Notes: generated by a model not told the origin, from the sequence alone. DNA of 64,000 bases from Alloalcanivorax mobilis (GCF_002864685.1 NZ_NMQZ01000021.1:1-64000), one strand, 5' to 3'. Shown: positions 7,205-15,391, counted from the first letter of the stretch. Translations and numbers: made by a program.

Positions 7205-9514
7205 TCAGAACAGGTACTTCACGCGCGCCAGGTAGGTGCGGCCTTCTTCGCGGATCACGCCGTCGAACGAGCCGGGGGAGAAGATCTCTTCGTCGGTGAC
7301 GTTGTTGAGCAGCAGGTCCAGTTGCAGGGCGTCGGTGACGGCGTAGTAGGCGCCCAGGTCCACGCGGGTGTAGGCGGGCAGGGTGACGCTGTTGTCCGCG
7401 TTGGCGGGGCGTTCGTCCACGTAGGCGACGGTGCCGCCCAGGCTCAGGCCGGTGACGGCGTTGAGGTAGTAGCGGCTTTGCAGGGCGGCGGTGTGCAGGG
7501 GCACGTTGACGAAGCGGTTGCCTTCCAGGGTTTGGTCGTCGGTGCGCAGCACTTCGGTGTCGGTGTAGCCGTAGCCGGCGCTCAGGTAGAGATTGCTGGT
7601 GGCGTAGCCGTCCACGGTGAGCTCGGCGCCCTGGGAGCGGGCGCGGCCCTGGGCCACTTCGAAGCCGGCGTTGAGCGGGTCGCTGATGGCCATGTTGTCT
7701 TTGTCGATGATGAAGCCGGCGGCGTTGATGTTGAGGCGGCCGGCGGTGACGCGCACGCCCGCTTCGTATTGCACGCTTTCTTCCGCGTCCAGGGGTTGGC
7801 GGCCGGAGGTGGTGCCTTGCTGGGGCACGAAGGCTTCGTTGCGGCTGGTGTAGAGCGAGGTGCTGTCGGTGAGGTCGTAGACCAGGCCGAGCTGGGTGGT
7901 CCAGGCGGTTTCACCGAGTTCGGCGCGGGTGACGGCGTTGTTGTTCATGAAGTCGGTGGTTTTCTGGGATTGTTCCGCGTCGGTGTAGCGCAGGCCGGCG
8001 AGCAGGGTCCATTTGTCGGCGAAGGAGACGCGGTCCTGGACGAAGCCGGCGAGGATGCGGTCGGTCTGGGTGAAGCCGCGGTCGCGGGCTTTGGTGCTCA
8101 GGTCCATGGGGCCGTAAACCGGGTTGTACAGGTCGATGGGGTCGACCAGGTAGATTTGAGTGGGGCGGGAGCTGTCGGATTCCCGGTAGTTCACGCCGGC
8201 GATAAATCGATGGGTCATGCCGGCCAGGGTGGCTTCGCCGCTCAGGTCGAGGATCACTTCGTGGTCGGTTTGGCGGGCGTCGTCGCTGGCGAAGATGATG
8301 CGGTTGAGGGTGCGGAAGTCCGCGCCCAGGCCGAACGGGGCGTATTCCTGAAAGTTCTGGTCGTTGCGGGTGTAGGCGTAGCTCAGGCGGGCGTCGATGG
8401 TGTCGGTGATGGCCTGAACGAGGCGGGTGTTCAGGTAAAGGGAATCCCGCTCGGTGGTGGCGTCTTTCCAGGCCACGTTGAAGTCGTCGCTGTAGTCGCC
8501 GTTGGGGTTGGGCTCGATGGCGCCTTCCGCCGGGGCGCCGCCGGGCAGGGCGGTCCATTCGTTGGCGGAGTAGCTGCCTTCCACGGTGAGGTTGGTGGTG
8601 TCGGTGAGGTCCACGGTGACGTTGGGCGCCACGAACAGGCGCTCGTAGCCCCAGTAGTCCATGGAGGCGTTGCTGTCCTGGTGGGCCAGGTTGAGGCGTG
8701 CGCGCACCCGGTCGTTGAGCGGGCCGGTGACGTCCAGGGTGGTGCGGTGGTGATCGTAGCTGCCGTATTCGGCGCCCACTTCCGCTTGGTAGTAATCCAG
8801 TGGTTGCTTGGTGACCACGTTGATGGTGCCGCCCGGCTCCATCTGGCCGTACAGCACCGAGGCCGGGCCCTTGAGGATTTCCAGGCGCTCCACGTTGGCG
8901 AGATCCGTGGGGTGGTCGGTTTGCCGGAAGCCCAGGCCGTTGACGGATTCCTCCGCGTTGAAGCCGCGGATCAGGAAGTCGCCGGCGAACATGTCGCGGC
9001 CGGAGCCCGAGCGGTTGGCGCTGGGGGTGAGGCGCACCACGTCGCCGACGGTGTTGGCCTGGGCCAGCTCGAAGTTTTCCCGGTTGTAGACGCTCACGCT
9101 TTGCGGGATGGCTTCGATGGTGTCGTTCTTCTGGCGGCCGTAGACTGAGACGGCTTCCAGGGTGTTGCCTTCGTCCGGCGCCGCTTCCAGCCGATAGCCG
9201 CTGTCCACCCGCACGGCGGTGACGCCGCTGCCGGCGAGCAGCGCGCGCAGCGCCTGCTCCGGGGTGTAGTCGCCGCGCAGCGCCGGCGCCTGCTTGCCAG
9301 CGAGCAGCGAGGCGTCGCCGCCGATGGCCAGCCCGGTCCGCCGGGCCAGGTCGATCACCGCCTGGTCCAGCGGCTGGGCGGGCAGGTTGATCGTTTGCGG
9401 TTCCTGGGGTTGGGCCTGGGCGGGTTGGATGAGCAATAACGGGGTCAGCAAGCCGAGCAGCAAAAGCGCCTTGGGCGCGGTGGTTCCGGTGTTCATTTCT
9501 TTTGAGCGAATCAT
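7205..9514 (-). CDS. TonB-dependent siderophore receptor with N-terminal signalling (STN) domain
   Basis: 769 residues: signal peptide (1-34, ending AQAQP), STN domain (about 40-108), plug (about 120-240, with IPQSVSVYNREN and GPASVLYGQMEPGG), a 22-strand barrel, and a terminal aromatic residue after RTYLARVKY. The STN domain means it signals to the FecR/FecI pair upstream (10019-11481), as in FecA and FpvA. The plug motifs are those of hydroxamate/catecholate siderophore receptors of the FoxA/FpvA group; the exact ligand cannot be read. GGAGC upstream supports the start at 9514. Confidence 0.9.
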   Translation of the reverse strand: MIRSKEMNTGTTAPKALLLLGLLTPLLLIQPAQAQPQEPQTINLPAQPLDQAVIDLARRTGLAIGGDASLLAGKQAPALRGDYTPEQALRALLAGSGVTAVRVDSGYRLEAAPDEGNTLEAVSVYGRQKNDTIEAIPQSVSVYNRENFELAQANTVGDVVRLTPSANRSGSGRDMFAGDFLIRGFNAEESVNGLGFRQTDHPTDLANVERLEILKGPASVLYGQMEPGGTINVVTKQPLDYYQAEVGAEYGSYDHHRTTLDVTGPLNDRVRARLNLAHQDSNASMDYWGYERLFVAPNVTVDLTDTTNLTVEGSYSANEWTALPGGAPAEGAIEPNPNGDYSDDFNVAWKDATTERDSLYLNTRLVQAITDTIDARLSYAYTRNDQNFQEYAPFGLGADFRTLNRIIFASDDARQTDHEVILDLSGEATLAGMTHRFIAGVNYRESDSSRPTQIYLVDPIDLYNPVYGPMDLSTKARDRGFTQTDRILAGFVQDRVSFADKWTLLAGLRYTDAEQSQKTTDFMNNNAVTRAELGETAWTTQLGLVYDLTDSTSLYTSRNEAFVPQQGTTSGRQPLDAEESVQYEAGVRVTAGRLNINAAGFIIDKDNMAISDPLNAGFEVAQGRARSQGAELTVDGYATSNLYLSAGYGYTDTEVLRTDDQTLEGNRFVNVPLHTAALQSRYYLNAVTGLSLGGTVAYVDERPANADNSVTLPAYTRVDLGAYYAVTDALQLDLLLNNVTDEEIFSPGSFDGVIREEGRTYLARVKYLF

Positions 9515-10018
9515 GGGGGCTCCAGCGTAAATTCGCGGTGTCTTTACCTATGAAGACAAAGCAGCGGAGCTAATCGGGCAGTGGTTGGGGAAATTTTCTT
9601 GTTCATGGCCCTTTCGGCTTGTCTATGCCTCTCGCGGCGAAAGCCTCGCCGTACCGTTCTGGAGGGCCTTCCCCCTTGTTGTGTCGCCGAGGCGCGGGAA
9701 ATTGATAGGGTCAGTTGGCCAGGGACGGCCAACTGAGGCGGCGGACGACAGGGCGAAGCCGGATCAAGCGAAGCATGCTTCGCCCGGCGTAGCGCCCCGA
9801 GCATGCAGGCTCGGGGCCGGGGCCCCAGGCTCGTCTCGTCGCCGACCCGGCCATCAATTTCCCGCGACTCGGGTACCCGAAGGGCGACACAACGGGGTGT
9901 CCTTCTTTGTCTACTTTCTTGGACAAGCAAGAAAGTAGAACGCCCAGCAGGGCGTCAGCGGCGGTGGGACGGACCCGGTTCCAGCCAGATTCCCTCTAGT
10001 CCGCGATGAACCGATTTT
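9515..10018. repeat. Structured palindromic intergenic element between fecR and the receptor gene
   Basis: Nested inverted repeats fill this gap. An outer arm GTTGTGTCGCC (9678-9688) pairs with 9883-9893, and an inner arm CGGGAAATTGAT (9695-9706) with 9853-9864. Inside are the hairpin CAGTTGGCC/GGCCAACTG (9712-9735), the 16-bp palindrome GCGAAGCATGCTTCGC (9768-9783), and CCCCGAGC/GCTCGGGG (9795-9816). Just outside, TCTACTTTCTTG pairs perfectly with CAAGAAAGTAGA (9910-9939). Short open frames here are by-products of the repeat. It separates the receptor from its regulators, so the receptor needs its own promoter. Confidence 0.7.
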
Positions 10019-10927
10019 TTATCGCGGTCGAACGGTCACGTACCAGGGCGTGAGGTAACGCACCTCCAGGTTGAGGGTATCGGCGAGCAGGGCGAGGGCG
10101 GCGTCGCTGTTGTCGGCGGGGAGCACGCCGGTAAATCGGCGCGGGCTGTTGGCGAGGGCGTCGTCCAGGGTCAGCAGGCCGGGGCGGTGGCGGGCCAGGC
10201 GTTCGACCACTTCCGTGAGGGGCGTGTTGCTGAAGGCCAGGCGGCCGTCGGCCCAGTCCGGGCGTTGGCGCGGGGTAGCGTCGCGGGCGAGGACGCCGTC
10301 GCGATTGAGGTCCGCCTGTTGGCCGGCGGTGAGTGCCAGGCCGTCGCCGCCGTCGCGGGGCGTGACCGCCACCTTGGATTCCTGCACCGCCACCCGGGTG
10401 AAGCCGTGTTCCAGGCGCACGCTGTATCGGGTGCCCAGGGCGGTGGCGGTGAGGTCGCGGGTGACGACCTGGAAGGGCCGGTCCGGGGCCTTGGCGACGG
10501 TGGCCAGCAGTTCGCCGCGCACCAGCTCCACGGTGCGGGTGGTGTTGCTGTAGTCAAGATCGATGGCGCTGCCGCTGTTGAGCACCACCTGGCTGCCGTC
10601 GGGCAGGGTCAGGGTGCGGATCTCCCCGGCGGTGGTGCGGTAGTCGGCGGTCCAGTAGATCCAGGGCAATTGCGCGCCGGCCAGCACCAGCAGCAACACG
10701 GCGCCCAGGCCGGTGAGCTGCCGGCGCCGTTGGCGGCGCCGCTTCACGGTGGGTTCGGTGGCCTGCCACATACGCCGGATCTGCTCGAGCACCTGGCGGC
10801 GGCGCGGGTCCTTGGCTTGCCAGGTGTCGCACTCCGCTTGCAGGTGGGGGCGCTCGTCGGCGCCGGCGGTCTGCAGGGCGACCACCCATTCGGCGGCCTG
10901 CTGGCGGATGCGGTTCAGCTCAGACAC
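10019..10927 (-). CDS. fecR: FecR-type anti-sigma factor / signal transducer
   Basis: 302 residues: an N-terminal cytosolic domain (DUF4880 type, about 1-60) that holds the sigma factor, one membrane helix (about 73-93), a FecR domain (about 98-190, LTLPDGSQVVLNSGSAIDLDY region) and a C-terminal STN-like domain (about 225-300). It relays occupancy of the outer-membrane receptor to FecI. The start overlaps the end of fecI by 13 nt, indicating translational coupling. Confidence 0.88.
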   Translation of the reverse strand: MSELNRIRQQAAEWVVALQTAGADERPHLQAECDTWQAKDPRRRQVLEQIRRMWQATEPTVKRRRQRRRQLTGLGAVLLLVLAGAQLPWIYWTADYRTTAGEIRTLTLPDGSQVVLNSGSAIDLDYSNTTRTVELVRGELLATVAKAPDRPFQVVTRDLTATALGTRYSVRLEHGFTRVAVQESKVAVTPRDGGDGLALTAGQQADLNRDGVLARDATPRQRPDWADGRLAFSNTPLTEVVERLARHRPGLLTLDDALANSPRRFTGVLPADNSDAALALLADTLNLEVRYLTPWYVTVRPR

Positions 10928-11481
10928 GGCGTGTCCGCCAGGCTGTCGTAGAGGCGCGCGTGGCAGTGGGCGAACGCCTTGGCCAGGTACTGTTTGACGC
11001 TGCTTTCGGAGACCGACAGCCGGCGCGCGATCTGCTGATACGTCAGGCCCTCAAAGCGCGCCATCAAGAAGGCGCGGCGCGGTTTCTCGGGCAGCTCGTC
11101 CACCAGCAGCTTGAGCACCGTCACCAGCAGGTTGTGGGCGGCGGCGATCTCCGCCGGGCCGCGATCGTCGCGGGTCTCCACCAGGATCGCCACCTGGCGC
11201 AGGGCTTCCTCTTCCACCTGCCGGCGGTGGTGGCGATTGATCATCAGCCGGCTGGCGATGACCATCAGATAGGCGCGCGGATCGCGCAGCGCGTCCAGTG
11301 ACTGCTCGCCCAGAATCAGCCGCAGAAAGGTGTCCTGGCTCAGGTCCGCCGCGTCCTGCGGGCAGCGCAGCCGCCCGTGCAGCCAGTGCGTCAGCCAGCC
11401 GTGGTGCGCCGCATACAGCTCGCCCAGTTCCCGTTGGGAACCGGGCAGCAGGGGCTGGCTGTCGGTGGCGGCGCCGGACAT
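10915..11481 (-). CDS. fecI: FecI-type ECF sigma factor
   Basis: 188 residues with sigma region 2 (about 22-88, AADLSQDTFLRL and DPRAYLMVIASRLM) and region 4 (about 125-180, FEGLTYQQIARRLSVSESSVKQYL). This is the iron-starvation FecI group. It should drive the receptor/PepSY genes downstream. A Fur-like box at 11506-11520 lies 25 nt before the start, so iron represses it. Together with fecR and the receptor it forms a complete cell-surface signalling system. Confidence 0.9.
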   Translation of the reverse strand: MSGAATDSQPLLPGSQRELGELYAAHHGWLTHWLHGRLRCPQDAADLSQDTFLRLILGEQSLDALRDPRAYLMVIASRLMINRHHRRQVEEEALRQVAILVETRDDRGPAEIAAAHNLLVTVLKLLVDELPEKPRRAFLMARFEGLTYQQIARRLSVSESSVKQYLAKAFAHCHARLYDSLADTPCLS

Positions 11482-11505
11482 AGCGATCAGGTTCGCATTT
11501 ATAGT

Positions 11506-11520
11506 TGAGAGTGATTATCA
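11506..11520 (-). promoter_or_regulatory. Fur box upstream of fecI
   Basis: TGAGAGTGATTATCA matches the 7-1-7 Fur pattern TGATAAT-N-ATTATCA at all but two positions. It lies just upstream of fecI. Confidence 0.7.
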
Positions 11521-11579
11521 ATTAAAGGATGAGAGGGCGCAACTCGTGCTGCTCAACGTTCCCGAAAAATGAGTAGGAC

Positions 11580-11624
11580 GGGACGGACCTGCTCAAAATC
11601 GCCCTTTTTTGAGCAGGTCGTCCC
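11580..11624. repeat. Long intergenic inverted repeat
   Basis: GGGACGGACCTGCTCAAAA (11580-11598) pairs with TTTTGAGCAGGTCGTCCC (11607-11624), interrupted only by one bulged G, with an 8-nt loop. It lies between the divergent fecI and antitoxin genes. A terminator is unlikely as no gene reads into it from either side; an operator, cruciform or mobile palindromic element are options. Confidence 0.6.
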
Positions 11625-11678
11625 GCTGCCGCAGTGTGCTAAGCTTGGAAAGTATCTGCCCAGTCGGAGGGAAATACT

Positions 11679-11882
11679 GTGGAGATTCAATCGCTTACGG
11701 TCTCGGAACGAATCCTTCTCGCCGAAGCCCTGTGGGACAGCATCGTCGCGGAGCAGGCGGACATTGCGCTGACCGACGCGCAGAAAGAAGAGCTGGATCG
11801 GCGCTTGGCGGCGTTCGAGATAGACCAGGACGAGGGTTCGTCGTGGTCCAGCGTTAAGGCGCGAATACTGTCCAGGAAATGA
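11679..11882 (+). CDS. Antitoxin of a ParE-type addiction module
   Basis: 67 residues. LTVSERILLAEALWDSI and a C-terminal acidic tail match the addiction-module antitoxin family often paired with RelE/ParE toxins (Unstab_antitox, TIGR02574). It starts at GTG with a strong GGAGGGAA site 5-6 nt upstream. It neutralises the toxin encoded immediately downstream, and the two overlap by 4 nt (ATGA). Partners of this kind usually repress their own promoter. A decayed copy of its 5' end occurs at 14013-14051. Confidence 0.85.
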   Translation: MEIQSLTVSERILLAEALWDSIVAEQADIALTDAQKEELDRRLAAFEIDQDEGSSWSSVKARILSRK

Positions 11883-12175
11883 TGTACTCGCTGACGCTGC
11901 GGAAGGAAGCCGAGTCGGATATCGGTGAACAGTTCGACTTTTACGAAGAGAAAAGAGACGGCCTGGGCCACGATTTTCTTCTATGTGTCGAAGAGGCGCT
12001 GGATAAGCTGCAAAGAAATCCGCTTCTCTATCGCCAGATTCACAAGGATTTACGGCGGATTCCAATCCATCGCTTCCCGCACCGTATACTCTATTTGGTG
12101 AACGGGAATCGTGTAATTATTACGGCGGTATTCCATGCCAGAAAAGACCCTGCCTCTTGGACGGAGCGCGCCTAA
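11879..12175 (+). CDS. RelE/ParE family toxin
   Basis: 98 residues with the ParE/RelE fold signature: LRKEAESDIGEQFDFYEEK at the N-terminus, FLLCVEEALDKLQRNP in the middle, and HRFPHRILYLVNGNRVIITAVFHARKDP at the C-terminus. The start overlaps the antitoxin stop; the second ATG at 11882 is an alternative. Family members inhibit gyrase (ParE) or cleave mRNA on ribosomes (RelE); the sequence looks closer to ParE. Confidence 0.87.
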   Translation: MMYSLTLRKEAESDIGEQFDFYEEKRDGLGHDFLLCVEEALDKLQRNPLLYRQIHKDLRRIPIHRFPHRILYLVNGNRVIITAVFHARKDPASWTERA

Positions 12176-12326
12176 TAAAAAGGCTGAACCCGTGCAGGAG
12201 GAGCTGCAATTCGTGAAGGCGGTGGCCCGAGGACTGATGGACGTCCGCGAGGGCGATGCTGTCTCCGTGGAGGAAGCGCTAAACACCCTTTTGTCTCGTG
12301 CGCCCCTTGGCTACGACAAGAATTAG
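12135..12326 (+). CDS. Small hypothetical protein at the end of the toxin-antitoxin module
   Basis: 63 residues from the ATG at 12135, or 44 from a GTG at 12192. The C-terminal part EELQFVKAVARGLMDVREGDAVSVEEAL has GC-rich third positions and resembles the helical ends of small antitoxins. It overlaps the toxin 3' end by about 40 nt in another frame and has no good ribosome site. It could be a third module component, an antitoxin remnant or chance. Confidence 0.35.
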   Translation: MPEKTLPLGRSAPNKKAEPVQEELQFVKAVARGLMDVREGDAVSVEEALNTLLSRAPLGYDKN

Positions 12327-12409
12327 CCCGCTCTTTGGGCTTCGTCCGGGGCCGCAGTAAAGCCTTTTGGTGCGAGTCTGTTCAATAAAAAGAACAAGGA
12401 AAAATAAGT

Positions 12410-13042
12410 GTGAGAAAAAAGGGGACCCTGACCAAGTGGAATGATGATCGGGGCTTCGGCTTTATTACGCCCTCGGGCGGCGAAGAGCCGGTGTTCGTGC
12501 ATATTTCCGCGTTTGCCCGGGGGCAGGAGCGGCCGGTGCTGAATCGTTCCCTGACCTATCGGTTGGTTCGGGATGAAAAGCAGCGGCCCCGCGCGGCGGA
12601 CGTGCGTTTCATGGTCAGCCGCCGGCGGCCGGCGCGTGGAAAAAGCCGTGGGCTGATACCGGCCGCTCTGGTGATTGCCGCCTTCTTCGGTGGGCTGGCG
12701 GCGTTGGTGCCGCCGCCGGACTGGCAGCGCCTCGTCGGCTTCTATGCGCTGGCCAGTGTGGTGGCGTTTCTGTTTTACGGTCTGGACAAGCGGGCGGCGA
12801 CGCGCGGTGGCTGGCGCACCTCGGAGGCGCGGCTGCATTTATTCGAGCTGTTGGGCGGCTGGCCGGGGGCCTTGCTGGCGCAGCGGGTGTTCCGGCATAA
12901 AACCCGGAAGGTGGAGTTTCAGATGGTGTTCTATATGGCTGTGATCGCCAATGTCGCGGCTTTGGGTTGGTTGTTGTACGCGGATGCCGGCGCAACGTTG
13001 CGCGCCACCCTGGGCGTTAGCCGGGTCGGTGGTGCCTGGTGA
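12410..13042 (+). CDS. Cold-shock domain-DUF1294 membrane fusion protein
   Basis: 210 residues. An N-terminal cold-shock OB-fold (about 1-66; GTLTKWNDDRGFGFI and VFVHISAF carry RNP1/RNP2-like motifs) joins a basic linker and a DUF1294 membrane part with about four helices (83-100, 107-124, 145-165, 170-190). It starts at GTG with AAGGA upstream. The fusion would tether nucleic-acid binding to the inner membrane. It is a known architecture in proteobacteria, with no settled function. Confidence 0.85.
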   Translation: MRKKGTLTKWNDDRGFGFITPSGGEEPVFVHISAFARGQERPVLNRSLTYRLVRDEKQRPRAADVRFMVSRRRPARGKSRGLIPAALVIAAFFGGLAALVPPPDWQRLVGFYALASVVAFLFYGLDKRAATRGGWRTSEARLHLFELLGGWPGALLAQRVFRHKTRKVEFQMVFYMAVIANVAALGWLLYADAGATLRATLGVSRVGGAW

Positions 13043-13085
13043 CGGCGATTGCCTGTCGGTGTGCCGATCAGGAACGGGAGGGGCG

Positions 13086-13685
13086 ATGAAGATCTTTGGC
13101 GATACACAGTCCGGCAACTGCTACAAGGTAAAGCTGCTCTGCTCACTGTTGGGTATTTCCCATCAATGGGTGCCGGTGGATATTCTCGCCGGCAAGACCG
13201 CCACCGCTCAGTTTTTATCGAAGAATCCCACCGGCAAGATTCCGTTGCTGGAACTGGATGATGGCCGCTGTCTTTCCGAGTCCAACGCGATTCTGAATTT
13301 CCTGGCGGCCGATAGTGATTTGTTACCCCGCGATCCTTTCGAGCTGGCCAAGGTGCAGCAGTGGCAGTTCTTCGAGCAGTATAGCCATGAGCCCTACATT
13401 GCGGTGGCGAGGTTTATCGCACTGTACCTCGGGTTGCCCGAAGAGCGCCGGGCCGAGTATGAGTCCAGGCAGGCGGGTGGCCATAAGGCGCTGGCGGTGA
13501 TGGAGTATCAACTGGAAGAGTCGCCTTACCTGGCGGGAGGCAAGCTCACTACGGCGGACATCAGCTTGTACGGGTACACCCACGTCGCCGATCAGGGCGG
13601 GTTTGATCTGAGCCGTTATCCGGCCATTGAAGCCTGGCTGGGTCGTGTTGCCGGTGCGCCGGGTTACATTGGTATGAACGAGTAG
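13086..13685 (+). CDS. Glutathione S-transferase
   Basis: 199 residues: thioredoxin-like N-terminal domain (about 1-78; SGNCYKVKLLCSLLG, NPTGKIPLLELDDG and the GSH-binding ESNAIL) and a helical C-terminal domain (about 85-195, including LTTADISLYGYTHVA). It conjugates or reduces substrates with glutathione in the cytosol. The longer open frame from 12951 overlaps the CSD-DUF1294 gene, and the ATG at 13086 is the natural family start. Substrate unknown. Confidence 0.88.
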   Translation: MKIFGDTQSGNCYKVKLLCSLLGISHQWVPVDILAGKTATAQFLSKNPTGKIPLLELDDGRCLSESNAILNFLAADSDLLPRDPFELAKVQQWQFFEQYSHEPYIAVARFIALYLGLPEERRAEYESRQAGGHKALAVMEYQLEESPYLAGGKLTTADISLYGYTHVADQGGFDLSRYPAIEAWLGRVAGAPGYIGMNE

Positions 13686-13768
13686 CCTTCAATTCTGCTT
13701 TACGGTTCAGCGCGTACCCCCTCGTTATCATGTCGAGGCCGGGCGGAGCCTGAATAAACGGCGCTTTA

Positions 13769-13921
13769 TCAGCGAGCCGATCGGCGGCTCTCGTCCACAT
13801 CATCCTTAAGCCAGGCCTTGATCAGGGACTGATAAGGCCCATCCCGCTTGTTGGCCTCGATTTTGATGCGATCCAGCAGCGCTTCGGGCAAACGGAGTGA
13901 AATCGGCTTCGGTTTGACCAT
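13769..13921 (-). CDS. Orphan BrnA/CopG-like antitoxin
   Basis: 50 residues: KPKPISLRLPEALLDRIKIE followed by ANKRDGPYQSLIKAWLKDDV. This is the ribbon-helix-helix pattern of BrnA/CopG-type antitoxins, with a short acidic-basic tail. GGAGG lies 9 nt before the ATG at 13921; an in-frame ATG at 13930 abuts the same site. No BrnT-type toxin is found on either side, since the DoxX gene starts 168 bp upstream on the other strand. It is therefore an orphan antitoxin or free-standing repressor. Confidence 0.7.
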   Translation of the reverse strand: MVKPKPISLRLPEALLDRIKIEANKRDGPYQSLIKAWLKDDVDESRRSAR

Positions 13922-14012
13922 GCTTGGCATCCTCCAACAGCAGAAGCATTCAATCCCGTTATCGTCGTGTACCAGGGTTCCAAAGAATTTTTCCGGCCGC
14001 AGAGAGCTGCTT

Positions 14013-14051
14013 TTGGAGATTCAGGCGGTTACAGTCTCTGAACGAACCTTG
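14013..14051 (+). pseudogene. Decayed 5' fragment of the addiction-module antitoxin gene
   Basis: TTGGAGATTCAGGCGGTTAC and the next bases translate as LEIQAVTVSERTL, matching MEIQSLTVSERIL of the antitoxin at 11679. Similarity stops after about 13 codons and no toxin follows. It is the stump of a second copy of that module. Confidence 0.55.
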
Positions 14052-14088
14052 CCGCTGAATCAACCGGCCCGCCAGGAGAGACACGCGC

Positions 14089-14505
14089 ATGAAGCAGACG
14101 GGGTACGGGAAAATCGGGTTGCCGAAAATGCTGGGTCTCGTCTTTGTCTTTTTGTGGTTTTTTATTGGCGGTATCGCGCATTTCGCCTTTACCGATCTGG
14201 AAATGAAGATCGTTCCGCCTTGGCTGCCGGAACCTCGATGGCTGGTTCTTATCAGTGGCGCCTTTGAATGGCTCGGCGCCATCGGGCTGCTGTTCGCGCG
14301 CACTCGGAGAGCGGCGGGCTGGGGGCTTATTCTTTTGACTGTGGCGGTGACGCCGGCAAACGTTTATATGTGGCAGCACGCCAGCCAGTTCCCTGAGATT
14401 CCCTATTGGGCGCTTACTGCTCGCCTGCCGTTTCAGTTGGTGTTGATCGCGGTTATCTGGTGGTCAACGAAAGCGCCGGAGCGGCGCTTCACGGTTTGCT
14501 CGTGA
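14089..14505 (+). CDS. DoxX-like membrane protein
   Basis: 138 residues with four membrane helices (about 13-32, 48-70, 75-95, 107-125). FFIGGIAHFAFTD, a proline-rich turn, and FEWLGAIGLLF match the DoxX-like family of small redox-associated membrane proteins. AGGAGAG lies upstream of the ATG. Convergent with the SDR gene, whose stop is only 4 nt away. Function of this branch is not established. Confidence 0.75.
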   Translation: MKQTGYGKIGLPKMLGLVFVFLWFFIGGIAHFAFTDLEMKIVPPWLPEPRWLVLISGAFEWLGAIGLLFARTRRAAGWGLILLTVAVTPANVYMWQHASQFPEIPYWALTARLPFQLVLIAVIWWSTKAPERRFTVCS

Positions 14506-14508
14506 CCC

Positions 14509-15240
14509 TCAGTGCGCGGACGCGGTGGGCTGCACGATCATTTCATCCACGTTGACGTCATCCGGCTGCGCTATCGCATAGGCAATGGCGTTGGCGATGG
14601 CGTCCGGTTTCAGTGCCACCTTGCGGAAGTCTTCCAGCCATTCCTTGGTGGCGGCGTCGGTGGTGGTGCGCGCCAGCTCGCTTTCCACCACGCCGGGGGA
14701 AACGGTGGTGACCCTCACCTTCTTGGTCTCCATGCGCAGGCCGTCGGCGATGGCGCGCACGGCGAACTTGGTGCCGCAGTAAACGGCGGCGGTGGGGAAG
14801 ACGTTGTGCGCGGCAATGGAGGCGGTGTTGATGATGTGCCCGCCGCGCTCTTCCATGGCGGTGAGCACCGCTTCGATGCCGTTCAGCACGCCTTTGATGT
14901 TCACGTCGATCATGCGATCCCATTCGTCCGCTTTCAGGGCGGACATGGGGGCCAGCGGCATCAGGCCGGCGTTGTTGACCAGCACGTCAATGGCGCCGAA
15001 TTCCCGGGTGGCGTCGGCGACCACCTGCTTGAAGTTGTCCCGGGAGGTGACGTCCAGAGCGTAGGCTTTGGCGGTGCCGCCGTTTTGCTTGATTCTCTGT
15101 GCCAGGGTTTCCAGGCGGTCGGTGCGCCGGGCGCCGAGCAGCACCGTGTGGCCGGCCTGGGCCAACACTCGGGCGGTGGCTTCGCCGATGCCGCTGCTGG
15201 CACCGGTGATCAGAATAACTTTTGCTTTTTGCTGTGACAT
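14509..15240 (-). CDS. Short-chain dehydrogenase/reductase
   Basis: 243 residues of classical SDR type: TGASSGIG (12-19) for NAD(P), NNAG (89-92), and a catalytic Ser141-Tyr154-Lys158 set. Arg38-Arg39 after the second strand suggests NADP preference. It is close to the YdfG-like oxidoreductases that reduce small hydroxyacids or aldehydes. It is divergent from an AraC-type regulator that probably controls it. Confidence 0.9.
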   Translation of the reverse strand: MSQQKAKVILITGASSGIGEATARVLAQAGHTVLLGARRTDRLETLAQRIKQNGGTAKAYALDVTSRDNFKQVVADATREFGAIDVLVNNAGLMPLAPMSALKADEWDRMIDVNIKGVLNGIEAVLTAMEERGGHIINTASIAAHNVFPTAAVYCGTKFAVRAIADGLRMETKKVRVTTVSPGVVESELARTTTDAATKEWLEDFRKVALKPDAIANAIAYAIAQPDDVNVDEMIVQPTASAH

Positions 15241-15391
15241 GACAAAGCTCCTTTAAGGATCAGCTTGAAGCGGTGGTCGGCAGGTGCCGCGTGTTCGATG
15301 CTTGTTATGCTAGCCGGGGGTGGCATGATCGCCGATACACGAAAGTAGGGTATGATTGCCCGATTCTCTGAGTGAGGCGAACGGTCAGGCA

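Noticed and set aside
7322-9148. A 608-codon open frame on the plus strand, opposite the TonB receptor
   Set aside because: It is a GC-skew shadow: the peptide is a low-complexity run of Gly, Val and Ala with no domain, while the opposite strand encodes a full receptor with signal peptide, plug and barrel.
9711-9926. Small ORFs inside the palindromic element after fecR
   Set aside because: Both strands are open because the DNA is symmetric and GC-rich. Peptides lack any domain and no ribosome site is seen.
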